Below are positions 1-9,772 of a stretch of DNA of 64,000 bases, one piece after another. A program made the position numbers and the translations under genes. The DNA is from Cellulomonas shaoxiangyii (lineage in GTDB: Bacteria > Actinomycetota > Actinomycetes > Actinomycetales > Cellulomonadaceae). Position 1 is the stretch's first letter, and each line of letters starts with the position of its first letter. The notes under the pieces were generated by a model that worked only from the letters and a program-made list of their open reading frames with translations, was not told the DNA's origin and did not search any database. Location: assembly GCF_004798685.1 (NCBI RefSeq), contig NZ_CP039291.1:992001-1056000 (forward strand). The letters run 5' to 3'.

Positions 1-321
1 CGGTACGGCCTCGTGGCGGCCGCCGAGCAGCGCTACGACACGCTGTCCGGCGGGCAGCAGGCGCGCCTGCAGATCCTGCTCCTGGAGCTGGCGGGCGCGA
101 CGCTGCTGCTGCTCGACGAGCCGACGGACAACCTCGACCTGCAGTCCGCCGAGGCGCTGGAGGCCGGTCTCGCGGCGTTCGACGGGACGGTCCTCGCCGT
201 GACGCACGACCGGTGGTTCACGCGGACGTTCGACCGGTTCCTGGTGTTCGGTGCCGAAGGCGACGTGGTGGAGACGCCCGAGCCGGTGTGGGACGTCGGT
301 CGGGTCGCCCGGGCCCGCTGA
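1..321 (+). CDS. ABC-F family ATPase, C-terminal end (partial)
   Basis: Only the last 106 codons are present; the frame is open to the left edge. The visible part is the end of a nucleotide-binding domain: signature [10 protein letters not shown], Walker B with catalytic glutamate ([12 protein letters not shown]) and the switch histidine in THDR. There is no membrane segment. The DNLDLQS pattern after Walker B and the short tail after the H-loop fit soluble ABC-F proteins, which act on the ribosome in translation or antibiotic protection, better than a transporter subunit. Which ABC-F subtype it is cannot be told without the N-terminal half and the interdomain linker. Confidence 0.8.
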   Translation, partial: RYGLVAAAEQRYDTLSGGQQARLQILLLELAGATLLLLDEPTDNLDLQSAEALEAGLAAFDGTVLAVTHDRWFTRTFDRFLVFGAEGDVVETPEPVWDVGRVARAR

Positions 322-351
322 CGGGCGCGCTGACGGGCCCGCTGACGGGCG
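316..351. repeat. three tandem 12-bp repeats at the end of the ABC-F gene
   Basis: Three near-identical copies of CGCTGACGGGCG occur head to tail (316-327, 328-339, 340-351; the middle copy ends in C). The first copy contains the stop codon of the ABC-F gene, so each unit carries a TGA in the same frame. The repeat probably arose by slippage. No regulatory role is evident. Confidence 0.7.
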
Positions 352-387
352 CGGTGGGGCGCGTGCGCGGGCGTCCGACGACGGCTT

Positions 388-416
388 TTGCTCTGCGCCC
401 CGCGTGCCGGTACTCT
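388..416 (+). promoter_or_regulatory. candidate sigma-A promoter for rplM-rpsI
   Basis: TTGCTC (388-393) and TACTCT (411-416) are separated by 17 bp in a locally AT-richer stretch. Transcription would start near 423 and give an untranslated leader of about 165 nt before rplM. Such a long leader leaves room for L13 autoregulation, but no defined leader fold was recognised. Confidence 0.5.
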
Positions 417-589
417 GGTTAGTCGTTGTGCGTCCCCTGTCGCGCACCGGTGGCTTCTCACCACTGCGTGCCGATGGCCGTCCTGGTGCGATCCCACTCG
501 CCGGGGCGGGATGCTCCGACAGCCATCCTCGGCCGGTCGCCCCTGTGCGCCCGGCCATGACACGCAACACGAGACAGAGGCCCACACCC

Positions 590-1033
590 GTGCGCACGTA
601 CACCCCGAAGCCCGGCGACGTCGAGCGGAACTGGTACGTCATCGACGCGTCCGACGTCGTCCTCGGCCGCCTGGCCACCCACGTGGCCACGCTGCTGCGT
701 GGCAAGCACAAGCCGACGTTCGCGCCGCACGTCGACGGTGGCGACTTCGTCATCGTCGTCAACGCCGAGAAGATCGCCCTGACCGGCAACAAGCGCGAGA
801 CGAAGCTCGCCTTCCGGCACTCCGGCTACCCGGGCGGCCTCCGGGCCACCCGGTACGCCGACCTCCTCGAGAAGCACCCCGAGCGTGCCATCGAGAAGGC
901 CGTCCGCGGCATGCTGCCCCGTACGACCCTCGGTCGTCAGCAGCTGAGCAAGCTCAAGGTCTACGCAGGCCCGGAGCACCCGCACGCAGCCCAGCAGCCG
1001 AAGCCGTTCGAGCTGACCCAGGTGGCGCAGTAG
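590..1033 (+). CDS. rplM: 50S ribosomal protein L13
   Basis: A protein of 147 residues, the normal length of bacterial L13, which binds 23S rRNA early in large-subunit assembly. Typical segments are visible: [15 protein letters not shown] near residue 14, LRGKHKPTF near 34, the [12 protein letters not shown] strand, and PKPFEL near the end. The GTG at 590 is preferred because the family begins with an R-T-Y-x-P-K motif. An in-frame ATG at 557 would add 11 unconserved residues. A weak GAGG lies 9 nt upstream. It is followed after 46 bp by rpsI, the usual L13-S9 operon. Confidence 0.97.
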   Translation: MRTYTPKPGDVERNWYVIDASDVVLGRLATHVATLLRGKHKPTFAPHVDGGDFVIVVNAEKIALTGNKRETKLAFRHSGYPGGLRATRYADLLEKHPERAIEKAVRGMLPRTTLGRQQLSKLKVYAGPEHPHAAQQPKPFELTQVAQ

Positions 1034-1079
1034 GCCCCGGGCTGCTGCGGCAGTGATGAACACAGAACGCGAGGACATC

Positions 1080-1568
1080 GTGGCTCAGACCACCGTCGAG
1101 AACGAGTACGAGGGCGACGAGACGCCCACCAGCTACACCTCCGAGAGCTCCGCTCCGGTCGGTCGCGGTCAGTCGCTGACCGCTCCCGGCCAGGCGCTCG
1201 GCCGCCGCAAGGAGGCCGTCGCGCGCGTCCGTCTGATCCCCGGCACCGGCCGGTGGACCGTCAACGGCCGTGAGCTCGAGGAGTACTTCCCCAACAAGGT
1301 GCACCAGCAGCTGGTCAACAGCCCGCTGAAGGCCGTGGACGTCGAGGGTCGCTTCGACGTCGTCGCCCGCATCACGGGCGGCGGCACGTCGGGTCAGGCC
1401 GGGGCACTGCGCCTCGGCATCGCCCGCGCGCTCAACGCGATCGACGCGGAGCACAACCGCCCGGCGCTCAAGAAGGCCGGCTTCCTCACGCGTGACGCCC
1501 GCGTGGTGGAGCGCAAGAAGGCCGGTCTGAAGAAGGCGCGCAAGGCGCCGCAGTACTCGAAGCGCTGA
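1080..1568 (+). CDS. rpsI: 30S ribosomal protein S9
   Basis: A protein of 162 residues. An acidic, unconserved N-terminus of about 37 residues, common in actinobacteria, precedes the S9 core. The core starts at [16 protein letters not shown] and contains the [19 protein letters not shown] segment and the basic tail ending KAPQYSKR. This tail reaches into the ribosomal P site. GTG at 1080 is chosen over the ATGs at 1053-1056 because a GAGG (1071-1074) lies 5 nt before it. It is co-transcribed with rplM and followed at once by a strong terminator. Confidence 0.96.
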   Translation: MAQTTVENEYEGDETPTSYTSESSAPVGRGQSLTAPGQALGRRKEAVARVRLIPGTGRWTVNGRELEEYFPNKVHQQLVNSPLKAVDVEGRFDVVARITGGGTSGQAGALRLGIARALNAIDAEHNRPALKKAGFLTRDARVVERKKAGLKKARKAPQYSKR

Positions 1569-1583
1569 CACAGCGCAGCACAC

Positions 1584-1621
1584 CGATGGCCCCGCGGGTC
1601 TTGCGACCCGCGGGGCCATCG
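1584..1621 (+). terminator. rplM-rpsI terminator
   Basis: A perfect 17-bp GC-rich stem (1584-1600 with 1605-1621) and a TTGC loop start 15 nt after the rpsI stop. There is no U-tract, which is common for terminators in high-GC actinobacteria. Confidence 0.85.
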
Positions 1622-1755
1622 GCGTGTGCGGCGCCGGACGGACCGGGTCGCGTGCGCGCGCCGCACGGACCCACCGCGCCGCGCGGCAGGAGGACCGAAC
1701 GAAGGTCCCGACGTACCGTTGACACGGCCGTCGGGCGGGACGAGGGAGTCGTGTG

Positions 1756-3102
1756 ATGGGTCGACTGTTCGGCACGGACGGCGTACGCGGTCTGGCGAAC
1801 CGGGACGTGACGGCGGAGCTGGCGCTGGACGTGTCCGTCGCCGCGGCGCACGTGCTCGCGAGCCGCGGGGCGTTCGAGGGGCACCGCCCGCGGGCCGTGG
1901 TCGGGCGTGACCCGCGCGCGTCCGGGGAGTTCCTCTCCGCGGCGGTGGCCGCCGGGCTGGCGTCGGCGGGCGTCGACGTCGACCTCGTGGGCGTGCTGCC
2001 CACGCCGGCCGTGGCGTACCTGACCGGCGCGCGCGGGGTGGACCTCGGCGTCGTGCTGTCGGCGTCGCACAACCCGATGCCCGACAACGGCATCAAGTTC
2101 CTCGCCCGGGGCGGGCACAAGCTCGAGGACGACGTCGAGGCGGCCATCGAGGCGCGGCTCGGCGACGACTGGGACCGCCCCGTCGGCGCGGACGTCGGCC
2201 GCATCCGGGTGGACGTGGGCCTCGCGGGGCAGCAGTACGTGGACCACCTCGTCAGCACGACGAGCACGCGCCTCGAGGGGCTGCGGATCGTCGTCGACTG
2301 CGCCAACGGCGCCGCGAGCGAGGTCGGGCCCGCCGCCCTGCGCGAGGCGGGCGCGGACGTCGTCGTGATCAACGCGTCGCCCGACGGCCGCAACATCAAC
2401 GAGGGTGCCGGCTCGACGCACCCGGAGCCGCTCCAGGCGGCCGTCGTCGCGGCGCACGCCGACCTCGGCGTCGCGTTCGACGGCGACGCCGACCGCTGCC
2501 TCGCGGTCGACGCGCAGGGCCGCGTGGTCGACGGCGACCAGATCATGGGCCTGCTCGCGATCGCGCTGCACGAGCGGGGCGAGCTGGCGCACGACACGCT
2601 CGTCACCACGGTCATGAGCAACCTCGGCCTCAAGCTGGCCATGCAGGCCGCCGGCATCGCCACCGTCGAGACGGGGGTCGGCGACCGCTACGTGCTCGAG
2701 GCCATGCGCGCGGGCGGCTACAGCCTCGGCGGCGAGCAGTCCGGGCACATCATCCTCGCGGAGCACGCGACCACCGGCGACGGCGTGCTCACGGCGCTGC
2801 ACCTGGCCGCGCGCGTCGCGTCGAGCGGGCGCCCGCTGCACGAGCTCGCCGCCGTCGTGCGACGCCTGCCGCAGACGCTCGTCAACGTGTCGGGGGTCGA
2901 CCGCACGCGCACCGACGACGACGTCCTGCGGGAGGCGGTCGCGGGCGCGCAGAAGGAGCTCGACGGGTCGGGCCGCGTGCTGCTGCGCCCGTCCGGGACC
3001 GAGGCGCTCGTGCGCGTGATGGTCGAGGCCGGCACGCAGGAGCAGGCCGACCGGGTGGCGCAGGAGCTCGCCGGCGTCGTGCGCGAGCGCCTCGCGCTGT
3101 GA
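1756..3102 (+). CDS. glmM: phosphoglucosamine mutase
   Basis: A protein of 448 residues. It converts glucosamine-6-phosphate to glucosamine-1-phosphate for UDP-GlcNAc and hence cell wall synthesis, the step after GlmS, which is encoded 4.3 kb further on. It shows all alpha-phosphohexomutase signatures: the N-terminal FGTDGVRG, the phosphoserine loop [11 protein letters not shown] with catalytic Ser104, the metal loop FDGDADR near residue 244, the sugar loop GGEQSGH near 325, and [11 protein letters not shown] at the C-terminus. The ATG at 1756 has GGGAG 7 nt upstream; a GTG directly before it is also in frame. A TACCGT at 1714-1719 may be its -10 element. It overlaps def by 4 bp. Confidence 0.96.
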   Translation: MGRLFGTDGVRGLANRDVTAELALDVSVAAAHVLASRGAFEGHRPRAVVGRDPRASGEFLSAAVAAGLASAGVDVDLVGVLPTPAVAYLTGARGVDLGVVLSASHNPMPDNGIKFLARGGHKLEDDVEAAIEARLGDDWDRPVGADVGRIRVDVGLAGQQYVDHLVSTTSTRLEGLRIVVDCANGAASEVGPAALREAGADVVVINASPDGRNINEGAGSTHPEPLQAAVVAAHADLGVAFDGDADRCLAVDAQGRVVDGDQIMGLLAIALHERGELAHDTLVTTVMSNLGLKLAMQAAGIATVETGVGDRYVLEAMRAGGYSLGGEQSGHIILAEHATTGDGVLTALHLAARVASSGRPLHELAAVVRRLPQTLVNVSGVDRTRTDDDVLREAVAGAQKELDGSGRVLLRPSGTEALVRVMVEAGTQEQADRVAQELAGVVRERLAL

Positions 3103-3845
3103 GCGACGCCGTCGCTGCGGACGCCGCCGGCAGCGTCCCGGACCCGCACGCCCCGGACCCGCACGCCCCCGACCCTGACGCCCTCCGCGCCGCGGTGCGC
3201 GGGCTGGCGACGCAGCTCCTCGACCGCGCCCGCGCGGCCGGGCCGGACGCCGTGGCGCCGATCGTGCAGGCGGGACACCCCGCGCTGCGCGCCCGCGCGC
3301 TCGCGTACGACGGGCACCTGTCCGACGCCGAGCTCGCCGAGCTGGTCGCGCTCATGCACCGCACGATGCGCGCGGCACCGGGCGTCGGCCTCGCCGCCCC
3401 GCAGATCGGCCTCCCGCTCGCGATCGCGGTCGTGGAGGACCCGGGCGTGGACGACGCCGACGTGGCCGCGGCGCGCGAGCGCGTCCCGCTGCCGTTCCGC
3501 GTGCTCGTGAACCCCTCCTACGCCCCGGTCGGCGACGAGCGCGTCGCGTTCTACGAGGGCTGCCTCTCGGTGGAGGGCTACGTGGCCGTCGTCACGCGCC
3601 CCCGACGGGTGCGGCTGACGTGCCTCGACGAGCGCGGGGCCGCCGTCGACGAGGTGCTCACCGGGTGGCCCGCGCGCATCGTGCAGCACGAGACGGACCA
3701 CCTGCAGGGGACCCTCTACCTGGACCGCGCCGAGACGCGATCGTTGGCGGCGTCGGACGACCTCGGCGCACACTGGGCGTCGGAGCCGGTCCCGCACGAG
3801 GCGGCGCGCACCCTCGGGTTCGCGCTGCCCCCGTCGGCCGGCTGA
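3099..3845 (+). CDS. def: peptide deformylase
   Basis: A protein of 248 residues. It removes the N-formyl group from nascent proteins. All three metal-hydrolase motifs are present: [10 protein letters not shown] (residues 95-104), EGCLSV with metal ligand Cys155, and QHETDH with His197 and His201 plus catalytic Glu198. The first 50 residues are an extra low-complexity stretch containing a PDPHA repeat. If translation begins further downstream, the protein would be of normal length. The GTG at 3099 overlaps the glmM stop as GTGA, so coupled translation is likely. Actinobacteria often have a second copy elsewhere. Confidence 0.93.
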   Translation: MSDAVAADAAGSVPDPHAPDPHAPDPDALRAAVRGLATQLLDRARAAGPDAVAPIVQAGHPALRARALAYDGHLSDAELAELVALMHRTMRAAPGVGLAAPQIGLPLAIAVVEDPGVDDADVAAARERVPLPFRVLVNPSYAPVGDERVAFYEGCLSVEGYVAVVTRPRRVRLTCLDERGAAVDEVLTGWPARIVQHETDHLQGTLYLDRAETRSLAASDDLGAHWASEPVPHEAARTLGFALPPSAG

Positions 3846-3887
3846 TCCCGGACGCCCGTCCGGGCTCGTTACTGCGGAGGTGCGTGG

Positions 3888-4691
3888 GTGCGACCGTTCC
3901 TGTTCCTCGGAGTCCGTCCGGAGGACGCTCCCGCCGACGACGAGTACGCCGCGATGCTGCGGTGCACCGGGCTGTCGGAGAGCACGTTGCGGCGCGTGCG
4001 GCTCGAGGCGGCGCCGCTGGGCGACGTCGACCTCGACGCCTGGTCGGGCATCGTGCTCGGCGGCGGGCCGTTCTGCGTCAGCGACCCCGAGGACGCCAAG
4101 TCGCCCGTGCAGCGTCGGGTCGAGGCGGACCTCGCACGCCTGCTCGACGCGGTCGTCCCCGCGGACGTCCCCTTCTTCGGTGCGTGCTACGGCATCGGCA
4201 CGCTCGGCCGCCACCAGGGCGGGGTGGTCGACCGCACGTACCCCGAGCCGGTGGGCGCCGTGACGGTCGAGCTCACGCCGGCCGGCCGCGCCGACCCGGT
4301 GCTGGGCTCCGCGCCGGCGTCGTTCGGCGCGTTCGTGGGGCACAAGGAGTCGCTGGCCGTGCCGCCGCCGCACGCCGTGGTGCTCGCGACGTCCGCCGGG
4401 GCGCCGGTGCAGGCCTTCCGCGTGGGGCGCAACGTGTACGCGACGCAGTTCCACCCCGAGCTCGACGTCGCCGGCCTGACCACGCGCGTCGAGGCCTACC
4501 GGTACGACGGGTACTTCGACCCCGCGGAGGCGGCGGAGGTCGTCGCGGCGGCGCGGGAGAGCGGCGTGCAGGTCCCCGGCGTGCTGCGCGCGTTCGTGGA
4601 CCGCTATGCGGACGCGGGGCTCCACCCAGGGGACCAGTCGGGCACGTCGGCGCCGCACCCGCGGGGGGAGATCGGGGCTGCTCAGGGCTGA
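3888..4691 (+). CDS. class I glutamine amidotransferase (GuaA N-domain-like), free-standing
   Basis: A protein of 267 residues with one GATase-1 domain. The nucleophile elbow is GACYGIG (Cys100), and the rest of the triad lies in FHPEL (His189, Glu191). No synthetase domain is fused, unlike GuaA at 52.4 kb. Free-standing proteins of this kind are usually annotated as GMP synthase-like amidotransferases, and their ammonia acceptor is mostly unknown. GTG at 3888 has GGAGG 7 nt upstream. The C-terminal 60 residues beyond the domain are not recognised. The neighbours (def, a DedA gene) give no clue to the substrate; a peptidase-like gamma-glutamyl role is also possible. Confidence 0.85.
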   Translation: MRPFLFLGVRPEDAPADDEYAAMLRCTGLSESTLRRVRLEAAPLGDVDLDAWSGIVLGGGPFCVSDPEDAKSPVQRRVEADLARLLDAVVPADVPFFGACYGIGTLGRHQGGVVDRTYPEPVGAVTVELTPAGRADPVLGSAPASFGAFVGHKESLAVPPPHAVVLATSAGAPVQAFRVGRNVYATQFHPELDVAGLTTRVEAYRYDGYFDPAEAAEVVAAARESGVQVPGVLRAFVDRYADAGLHPGDQSGTSAPHPRGEIGAAQG

Positions 4692-4783
4692 ATCGGGGGG
4701 AAACCCCATGTCGACGTCGTCGCGCGGGCCCTAGCGTGGGACGTGCCGACCTCACCGGGGGGTGGGGACGAGGGGAGCAGGAC

Positions 4784-5494
4784 GTGGAGCAGTGGACGCT
4801 CGAGATGGCGGGCTCACCGTGGATCTTCCCGGTGCTGTACGCGTTCGCGACGATCGACGGGTTCTTCCCGCCGATCCCGAGCGAGTCGGTGGTCATCGCC
4901 CTGACGTCCCTGTCGGTCTCCACGGGTCGGCCGCTGCTCTGGCTCGTGGTGCTCGTCGCCGCGCTGGGCGCGTTCACGGGGGACCAGATCGCGTACCAGA
5001 TCGGGCGCCACGTGCGGATCCGGGACCTGCGGTGGTTCCGGGGGCGGCGCGGCCAGAGCGTGCTCGACTGGGCCGAGCGGGCGCTCGCCACCCGGGGCGC
5101 CGCCTTCGTCATCGCCGCGCGGTACATCCCGATCGGGCGCGTGGCGGTCAACATGACCGCGGGCGCCCTGGGCTTCAGCCGCCGCCGCTTCGTGCTCCTG
5201 ACGGGGATCGCCGCGGTCACGTGGGCGCTGTACTCGACGGCGATCGGCATCGGCTCCGGACACGTGCTCGGCCACGACAACCCGGTGCTGGGCGTGGTGG
5301 TCGGCGTGGTCGGCGGGCTCGTCATCGGCCTGCTCGTGGACTGGGTGCTGCGGCGCCTGACCGGCATGTCGGCGCACCGCGCCGCCCGCCGGGGGAGCCG
5401 GTCGGTGGCGCCCGTCGAGGGCGTCGCGGCCGGTGGCGACGACGAGGAGGGCGTCGCGGTGGTCCGCGTCGCCCGTGGCAGCACCGCCGCCTGA
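4784..5494 (+). CDS. DedA family membrane protein
   Basis: A protein of 236 residues from the GTG at 4784, which has AGGGGAG 6 nt upstream; the longer open frame to the left is overlap with the previous gene. The VTT/SNARE-associated (DedA) pattern is clear: hydrophobic N-terminal helices, FPPIPSE near residue 28, the GDQIAYQIGR segment, and the arginine-rich RYIPIGR with the following NMTAGALGFSRRRF. DedA proteins are inner-membrane proteins proposed to recycle undecaprenyl-phosphate or flip phospholipids. The charged, glycine-rich C-terminal tail of about 40 residues is unconserved. Confidence 0.9.
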   Translation: MEQWTLEMAGSPWIFPVLYAFATIDGFFPPIPSESVVIALTSLSVSTGRPLLWLVVLVAALGAFTGDQIAYQIGRHVRIRDLRWFRGRRGQSVLDWAERALATRGAAFVIAARYIPIGRVAVNMTAGALGFSRRRFVLLTGIAAVTWALYSTAIGIGSGHVLGHDNPVLGVVVGVVGGLVIGLLVDWVLRRLTGMSAHRAARRGSRSVAPVEGVAAGGDDEEGVAVVRVARGSTAA

Positions 5495-5698
5495 CCCCTC
5501 GCGTGCCGAGGTCACGACGACCTCACGATCGGGTGCGCCGGGACAACGATCCGGTATCGGCCGACCGGGTGACGCGGGCGCCGTCCTAGGCTCGCCGTGG
5601 GACGACGGCGGAGTCGTCCCTCCCCGCTCGCGCGAGGCCCTCGGACCACGGGGGCCCCTCGTCGCGCGCCGTGGGACGGGCGGGCACGAGGTGGACGG

Positions 5699-6307
5699 AT
5701 GCGCAGGGGGCGAACGGTGGCACGAGCCCTGCTCGCGGCTGCCCTCGTGCTGCCCGCGGCGGCGTGCTCCGACGGCGCCGCGACCGGAGCCCCGGCGGCC
5801 GCCCCGGTGACCACGGGGGTGCGCAGCGACGCGAGCTGCCTCGTCCCCGAGGTGCTCGAGGCGCTCGTGCTCCAGCCGGACCCGGCCGCGACGGCATCGG
5901 CGGGCGCCGTGGAGCGGGGCGCCCCGCCCGACGGCTTCGTCGCCGACACCGTCCTCGTCTGCCGGCGCGGGGAGCCGATGCGTGACAGCGCCGGCACGTG
6001 GCACTCCGTCACCGCGACGCGTCTGGAGGGCGACCTCACCGAGCTCCTGCGTCTGGTCGCCCCGGGGTCCACGCCCGGGGCGTGCACCGACGGGCCGCCG
6101 CCCCAGGTGTGGCTCGTCGACGCCCTGGACGACGCCGTCCTGCTGCCCGCCGAGGCGGCGTGCACCGGCACCGGCGACGCGGTCGTGGCCGCGCTCGACG
6201 CCCTCGACGTCGTCCGCCGCACCGAGGAGCCCGTCAGCCTCGCGGTGCGAGCCGACGCGGACGCGCTCGGCCCGGGCGCCCCCGGTGCCCGGGCGGCCCG
6301 ACCCTGA
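5699..6307 (+). CDS. putative lipoprotein of unknown function
   Basis: A protein of 202 residues from the ATG at 5699, with GAGG 7 nt upstream. It has a classical lipoprotein signal: basic start (MRRGRTVAR), a hydrophobic run, then PAAAC with Cys23 as the lipidation site, so the mature protein should sit on the outer face of the membrane. The mature part is acidic, has four further cysteines (near CLVPEV, VCRRG, GACTDG and AACTG) that could form two disulfides, and resembles no family known to me. It ends 42 bp before the convergent coaA stop. Confidence 0.7.
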   Translation: MRRGRTVARALLAAALVLPAAACSDGAATGAPAAAPVTTGVRSDASCLVPEVLEALVLQPDPAATASAGAVERGAPPDGFVADTVLVCRRGEPMRDSAGTWHSVTATRLEGDLTELLRLVAPGSTPGACTDGPPPQVWLVDALDDAVLLPAEAACTGTGDAVVAALDALDVVRRTEEPVSLAVRADADALGPGAPGARAARP

Positions 6308-6349
6308 CTCGCGGCGCGGGGCCGCCCCGAGGGGCGTCCGCCCGCCGGC

Positions 6350-7309
6350 TCAGAGCTTGCGCAGGCGCACGCGCTGCACGGCGTGGTCGGGGCCCTTGGT
6401 GAGCACGAGCGTCGCGCGTGACCGCGTCGGCAGGATGTTCTGCTCCAGGTTGGGTGCGTTGATCGAGTCCCAGATGGCCTCGGCCCGGGCGACCGCCTCG
6501 GCGTCCGTGAGCGACGCGTACCGGTGGAAGTACGACTCCGGCCGTGCGAACGCGGTCCGGCGCAGGGACAGGAAGCGGTCGACGTACCACTGCTTGGCGT
6601 CGGCCGTGCGCGCGTCGACGTAGATCGAGAAGTCGAAGAAGTCGCTCAGTGCGAGGTTCGACGCCCCGGCGGCGGTGGGGCGCGCGGGCTGCAGGACGTT
6701 GAGGCCCTCGATGATCAGCACGTCCGGCTGGCGCACGACCACCTCCGCGCCGGGGACGATGTCGTACGTCAGGTGGTCGTACACCGGCACCGTGACCTCG
6801 GGGCGGCCGGCCTTGACCTTCGACACGAACCGCAGCAGCGCGCGGCGGTCGTACGACTCCGGGAAGCCCTTGCGCTGCAGCAGGCCGCGCCGCTCGAGCT
6901 CGGCGTTCGGGTACAGGAAGCCGTCGGTCGTCACGAGCTCCACGCGGGGCGTCGCCGGCCAGCGGGCGATGAGCTCGCGCAGCAGGCGCGCGGTGGTCGA
7001 CTTGCCGACCGCGACCGACCCCGCCACACCGATGACGTACGGGGTGCGCCCGACGTCCTCGCGCAGGAACGTGCTCGTCGCGCGGTGCAGTCCGCGCGTG
7101 CCCTGGATGTACAGGTCGAGCAGCCGCGACAGCGGGCGGTAGATCGCGTCGACCTCCGCGAGGTCGATGGGGTCGCCCAGGCCGCGCAGGCGCGCCACGT
7201 CGGCGTCGGTGAGCGGCAGGGGCGTCGACGCGGACAGGCGGGCCCAGGCCTCGCGGTCCAGGTCGACGTACGGGGTGGCGGGCACCACGGTGGGGGGCGA
7301 CGTCGGCAC
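6350..7309 (-). CDS. coaA: type I pantothenate kinase
   Basis: A protein of 319 residues, the usual size. It phosphorylates pantothenate in the first, feedback-controlled step of CoA synthesis. The P-loop is [12 protein letters not shown] (residues 94-105). [17 protein letters not shown], the [13 protein letters not shown] strand, the IIEGLN loop and SIYVDA are all typical of the CoaA fold. GTG at 7309 is chosen because the family-like sequence begins just after it; a CACAAT lies 6 nt upstream and no ribosome site is seen, so the mRNA may be leaderless. It diverges from glmS. Confidence 0.95.
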   Translation of the reverse strand: MPTSPPTVVPATPYVDLDREAWARLSASTPLPLTDADVARLRGLGDPIDLAEVDAIYRPLSRLLDLYIQGTRGLHRATSTFLREDVGRTPYVIGVAGSVAVGKSTTARLLRELIARWPATPRVELVTTDGFLYPNAELERRGLLQRKGFPESYDRRALLRFVSKVKAGRPEVTVPVYDHLTYDIVPGAEVVVRQPDVLIIEGLNVLQPARPTAAGASNLALSDFFDFSIYVDARTADAKQWYVDRFLSLRRTAFARPESYFHRYASLTDAEAVARAEAIWDSINAPNLEQNILPTRSRATLVLTKGPDHAVQRVRLRKL

Positions 7310-7382
7310 CCGACGATTGTGGCGCACCCGGGCGCCCGCGCCCGGCGGGGGCGCGAGCACGTCGACGTGGCCGGCGGCACGG

Positions 7383-7398
7383 CCGGCCGCGCGGCCGG
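7383..7398. repeat. 16-bp perfect palindrome between coaA and glmS
   Basis: CCGGCCGCGCGGCCGG is its own reverse complement. It lies 20 bp before the glmS -10 element in the 121-bp divergent promoter region. It may be an operator or simply a GC-rich chance palindrome. Confidence 0.45.
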
Positions 7399-7417
7399 TC
7401 GCACCCCCGCCTGTCGT

Positions 7418-7423
7418 TAGGAT
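7418..7423 (+). promoter_or_regulatory. -10 element of glmS, leaderless layout
   Basis: TAGGAT ends 7 nt before the glmS ATG at 7431, so transcription is expected to start at or next to the A of the start codon. No ribosome site and no clear -35 are present. Confidence 0.6.
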
Positions 7424-7430
7424 CGTCGCC

Positions 7431-9287
7431 ATGTGCGGCATCGTGGGGTACGTCGGGAGCCAGCAGCCGAGCGGTCGACCCCTGGAGGTCGTCCTCGAAG
7501 GTCTGCGACGGCTGGAGTACCGGGGGTACGACTCCGCCGGTGTGGCGCTGGTGTCCCCCGGGGCACCGCTGGCGGTCGCCAAGAAGGCCGGCAAGCTGGC
7601 CAACCTCGTCGAGGAGATCGACATGCACCCCCTGCCGGCGGCCACCGCGGCCATCGGCCACACGCGGTGGGCGACCCATGGGGCGCCGAACGACATGAAC
7701 GCGCACCCGCACGTGTCGGACGGCGTGGCGGTCATCCACAACGGCATCGTCGAGAACTTCGCGCTCCTCAAGGCCGAGCTGCACGCCGCCGGCGTCGTCT
7801 TCACCTCGGAGACCGACACGGAGGTCGTCGCGCACCTCGTGGCGCGCGCGTACGCGGACTCGTCGGACCTGACGGTCGCGCTGCGCACGGTCGCGCAGCG
7901 GCTGCAGGGCACGTTCACGCTGCTGGCGGTGCACCGGGACGACCCCACGACGGTCGTCGGCGCGCGCCACGACTCGCCGCTGGTCGTCGGCCTGGGCGAC
8001 GGCGAGAACTTCCTCGGCTCCGACGTCAGCGCGTTCATCGCCTTCACCCGCGACGCCCTCGAGCTGGGCCAGGACCAGGTCGTGACGATCACGCCCACCA
8101 CCGTCACGGTCACGGACCTCGCGGGCACGCCCGTCGAGGCGCGCCGGTTCACGGTCGACTGGGACGCCAAGGCCGCGGAGAAGGGCGGCTTCCGCTCGTT
8201 CATGGACAAGGAGATCCACGACCAGCCGCACGCGGTCGCGGACACCCTGCTGGGCCGCACGGACGCCACCGGGCGGCTCGTGCTCGACGAGATGCGCATC
8301 GACGAGTCGGTGCTGCGGGCCGTCGACAAGATCGTCGTGGTCGCGTGCGGCACCGCCGCCTACGCGGGCCACGTCGCCAAGTACGCCATCGAGCACTGGT
8401 GCCGCATCCCGGTCGAGGTCGAGCTCGCCCACGAGTTCCGCTACCGCGACCCGGTGGTGAACGAGCGCACCCTCGTCGTGGCGGTGTCGCAGTCCGGCGA
8501 GACGATGGACACGCTCATGGCGGTCCGCCACGCCAAGGAGCAGGGTGCGACGACGCTCGCGATCGTCAACACGCACGGCTCGACGATCCCCCGCGAGTCC
8601 GACGCCGCCCTGTACACCCACGCCGGCCCGGAGATCGCGGTCGCCTCCACCAAGGCCTTCCTCGCGCAGATCACGGCGGCGTACCTGCTCGGCCTCTACC
8701 TGGCGCAGCTGCGCGGCAACAAGTTCGCGGACGAGATCGCGCTGGTGCTCGACGAGCTGCGCGAGATCCCCGACAAGATCCAGCAGGTCCTCGACCGCGC
8801 CGGGCGGGTGCGGGAGATCGCGCGCTGGATGGTCGACACGCAGTCCGTGCTGTTCCTCGGCCGGCACGTCGGGTACCCGGTCGCGATGGAGGGCGCGCTC
8901 AAGCTCAAGGAGCTCGCGTACATCCACGCCGAGGGCTTCGCCGCGGGCGAGCTCAAGCACGGCCCGATCGCGCTCATCGAGCCGGGCCAGCCCGTCTTCG
9001 TGGTCGTGCCGTCGCCGCGCGGACGCGACTCGCTGCACTCGAAGATCGTGTCGAACATCCAGGAGATCCGGGCGCGCGGTGCACGGACCCTCGTGATCGC
9101 CGAGGAGGGCGACGAGGCGGTCCGCCCCTTCGCCGACGAGGTCTTCACGGTGCCGCAGACGTCGACGCTCCTCGCGCCGCTGCTCACGGTCGTGCCGCTG
9201 CAGATCTTCGCGTGCGAGCTCGCGACCGCCAAGGGCCTCGACGTGGACCAGCCGCGCAACCTGGCCAAGTCCGTCACCGTCGAGTGA
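7431..9287 (+). CDS. glmS: glutamine-fructose-6-phosphate aminotransferase (isomerizing)
   Basis: A protein of 618 residues. It makes glucosamine-6-phosphate from fructose-6-phosphate and glutamine, the entry to UDP-GlcNAc and peptidoglycan. MCGIVGYVG gives the N-terminal nucleophile Cys2 of the glutaminase domain, with HTRWATHG further on. Two SIS sugar-isomerase domains follow (about residues 290-430 and 460-600), with [10 protein letters not shown] and SQSGETMDT in the first. The chain ends KSVTVE as in the family. The ATG at 7431 is fixed by the Cys2 requirement. No glmS ribozyme is visible upstream, as expected outside Firmicutes. acpS follows 28 bp later. Confidence 0.97.
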   Translation: MCGIVGYVGSQQPSGRPLEVVLEGLRRLEYRGYDSAGVALVSPGAPLAVAKKAGKLANLVEEIDMHPLPAATAAIGHTRWATHGAPNDMNAHPHVSDGVAVIHNGIVENFALLKAELHAAGVVFTSETDTEVVAHLVARAYADSSDLTVALRTVAQRLQGTFTLLAVHRDDPTTVVGARHDSPLVVGLGDGENFLGSDVSAFIAFTRDALELGQDQVVTITPTTVTVTDLAGTPVEARRFTVDWDAKAAEKGGFRSFMDKEIHDQPHAVADTLLGRTDATGRLVLDEMRIDESVLRAVDKIVVVACGTAAYAGHVAKYAIEHWCRIPVEVELAHEFRYRDPVVNERTLVVAVSQSGETMDTLMAVRHAKEQGATTLAIVNTHGSTIPRESDAALYTHAGPEIAVASTKAFLAQITAAYLLGLYLAQLRGNKFADEIALVLDELREIPDKIQQVLDRAGRVREIARWMVDTQSVLFLGRHVGYPVAMEGALKLKELAYIHAEGFAAGELKHGPIALIEPGQPVFVVVPSPRGRDSLHSKIVSNIQEIRARGARTLVIAEEGDEAVRPFADEVFTVPQTSTLLAPLLTVVPLQIFACELATAKGLDVDQPRNLAKSVTVE

Positions 9288-9315
9288 GCGGGCGCCGGCG
9301 GGCGGGCGGCCGCGC

Positions 9316-9672
9316 GTGATCGTCGGCGTCGGCATCGACGTCGTCGACGTCGCGCGGTTCGTCGCGACGATCGAGCGTGTGCCCGGGCTCCGCACGCGCC
9401 TGTTCACGCCCGACGAGCGGGACCTGCCGCCCGCCTCGCTGGCCGCGCGGTTCGCGGCCAAGGAGGCGCTCGCGAAGGCGCTCGGCGCCCCGCCCGGCAT
9501 GCGCTGGCAGGACGCGACCGTGCGGCGGGTCGCCGGCGCGCAGCCGGTGGTGGAGATCAGCGGCACGGTCCGCGCCCGCGCGGACGAGCTCGGCGTCGAC
9601 CGCTTCCACCTGTCGATCTCCCACGACGCCGGCATCGCGTCGGCCGTCGTCGTCGCCGAGCGCGACGCCTGA
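9316..9672 (+). CDS. acpS: holo-[acyl-carrier-protein] synthase
   Basis: A protein of 118 residues, the normal AcpS length. It transfers 4'-phosphopantetheine from CoA to acyl carrier protein. [13 protein letters not shown] carries the first metal-binding aspartate, and [14 protein letters not shown] carries the conserved glutamate and lysine. [18 protein letters not shown] is the closing strand. It starts at GTG 9316, 28 bp after glmS, and probably shares its transcript. A nested hairpin follows. The location near coaA may reflect a shared CoA theme. Confidence 0.95.
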   Translation: MIVGVGIDVVDVARFVATIERVPGLRTRLFTPDERDLPPASLAARFAAKEALAKALGAPPGMRWQDATVRRVAGAQPVVEISGTVRARADELGVDRFHLSISHDAGIASAVVVAERDA

Positions 9673-9717
9673 CGCCCCGCCGGCACCCGCGGCGGGACGC
9701 ACGACGCCCGGGACGCA

Positions 9718-9761
9718 CGACGCCCCGGCGCCGTCCGCGCGGGACGGGCACCGGGGCGTCG
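9718..9761. terminator. bidirectional terminator between acpS and the LLM oxidoreductase
   Basis: An outer 11-bp stem (9718-9728 with 9751-9761) encloses an inner stem formed by CCGTCC and GGACGG. It lies between two convergent genes. A 16-bp direct repeat (GGGACGCACGACGCCC, then again) sits immediately to its left. Confidence 0.65.
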
Positions 9762-9772
9762 GGGCGGGCGCG

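Noticed and set aside
557..589. Upstream in-frame ATG for rplM
   Set aside because: It would add 11 residues not found in L13, which starts directly at the RTYxPKP motif.
1714..1724. TTGACA at 1719-1724 as -35 of a glmM promoter
   Set aside because: No acceptable -10 lies 16-18 bp downstream before the start codon; TACCGT overlapping it is a better -10 but lacks a -35.
9690..9728. Direct repeats after acpS as possible CRISPR or attachment site
   Set aside because: Only two adjacent copies with no spacer, next to a terminator; no integrase or Cas gene anywhere in the window.
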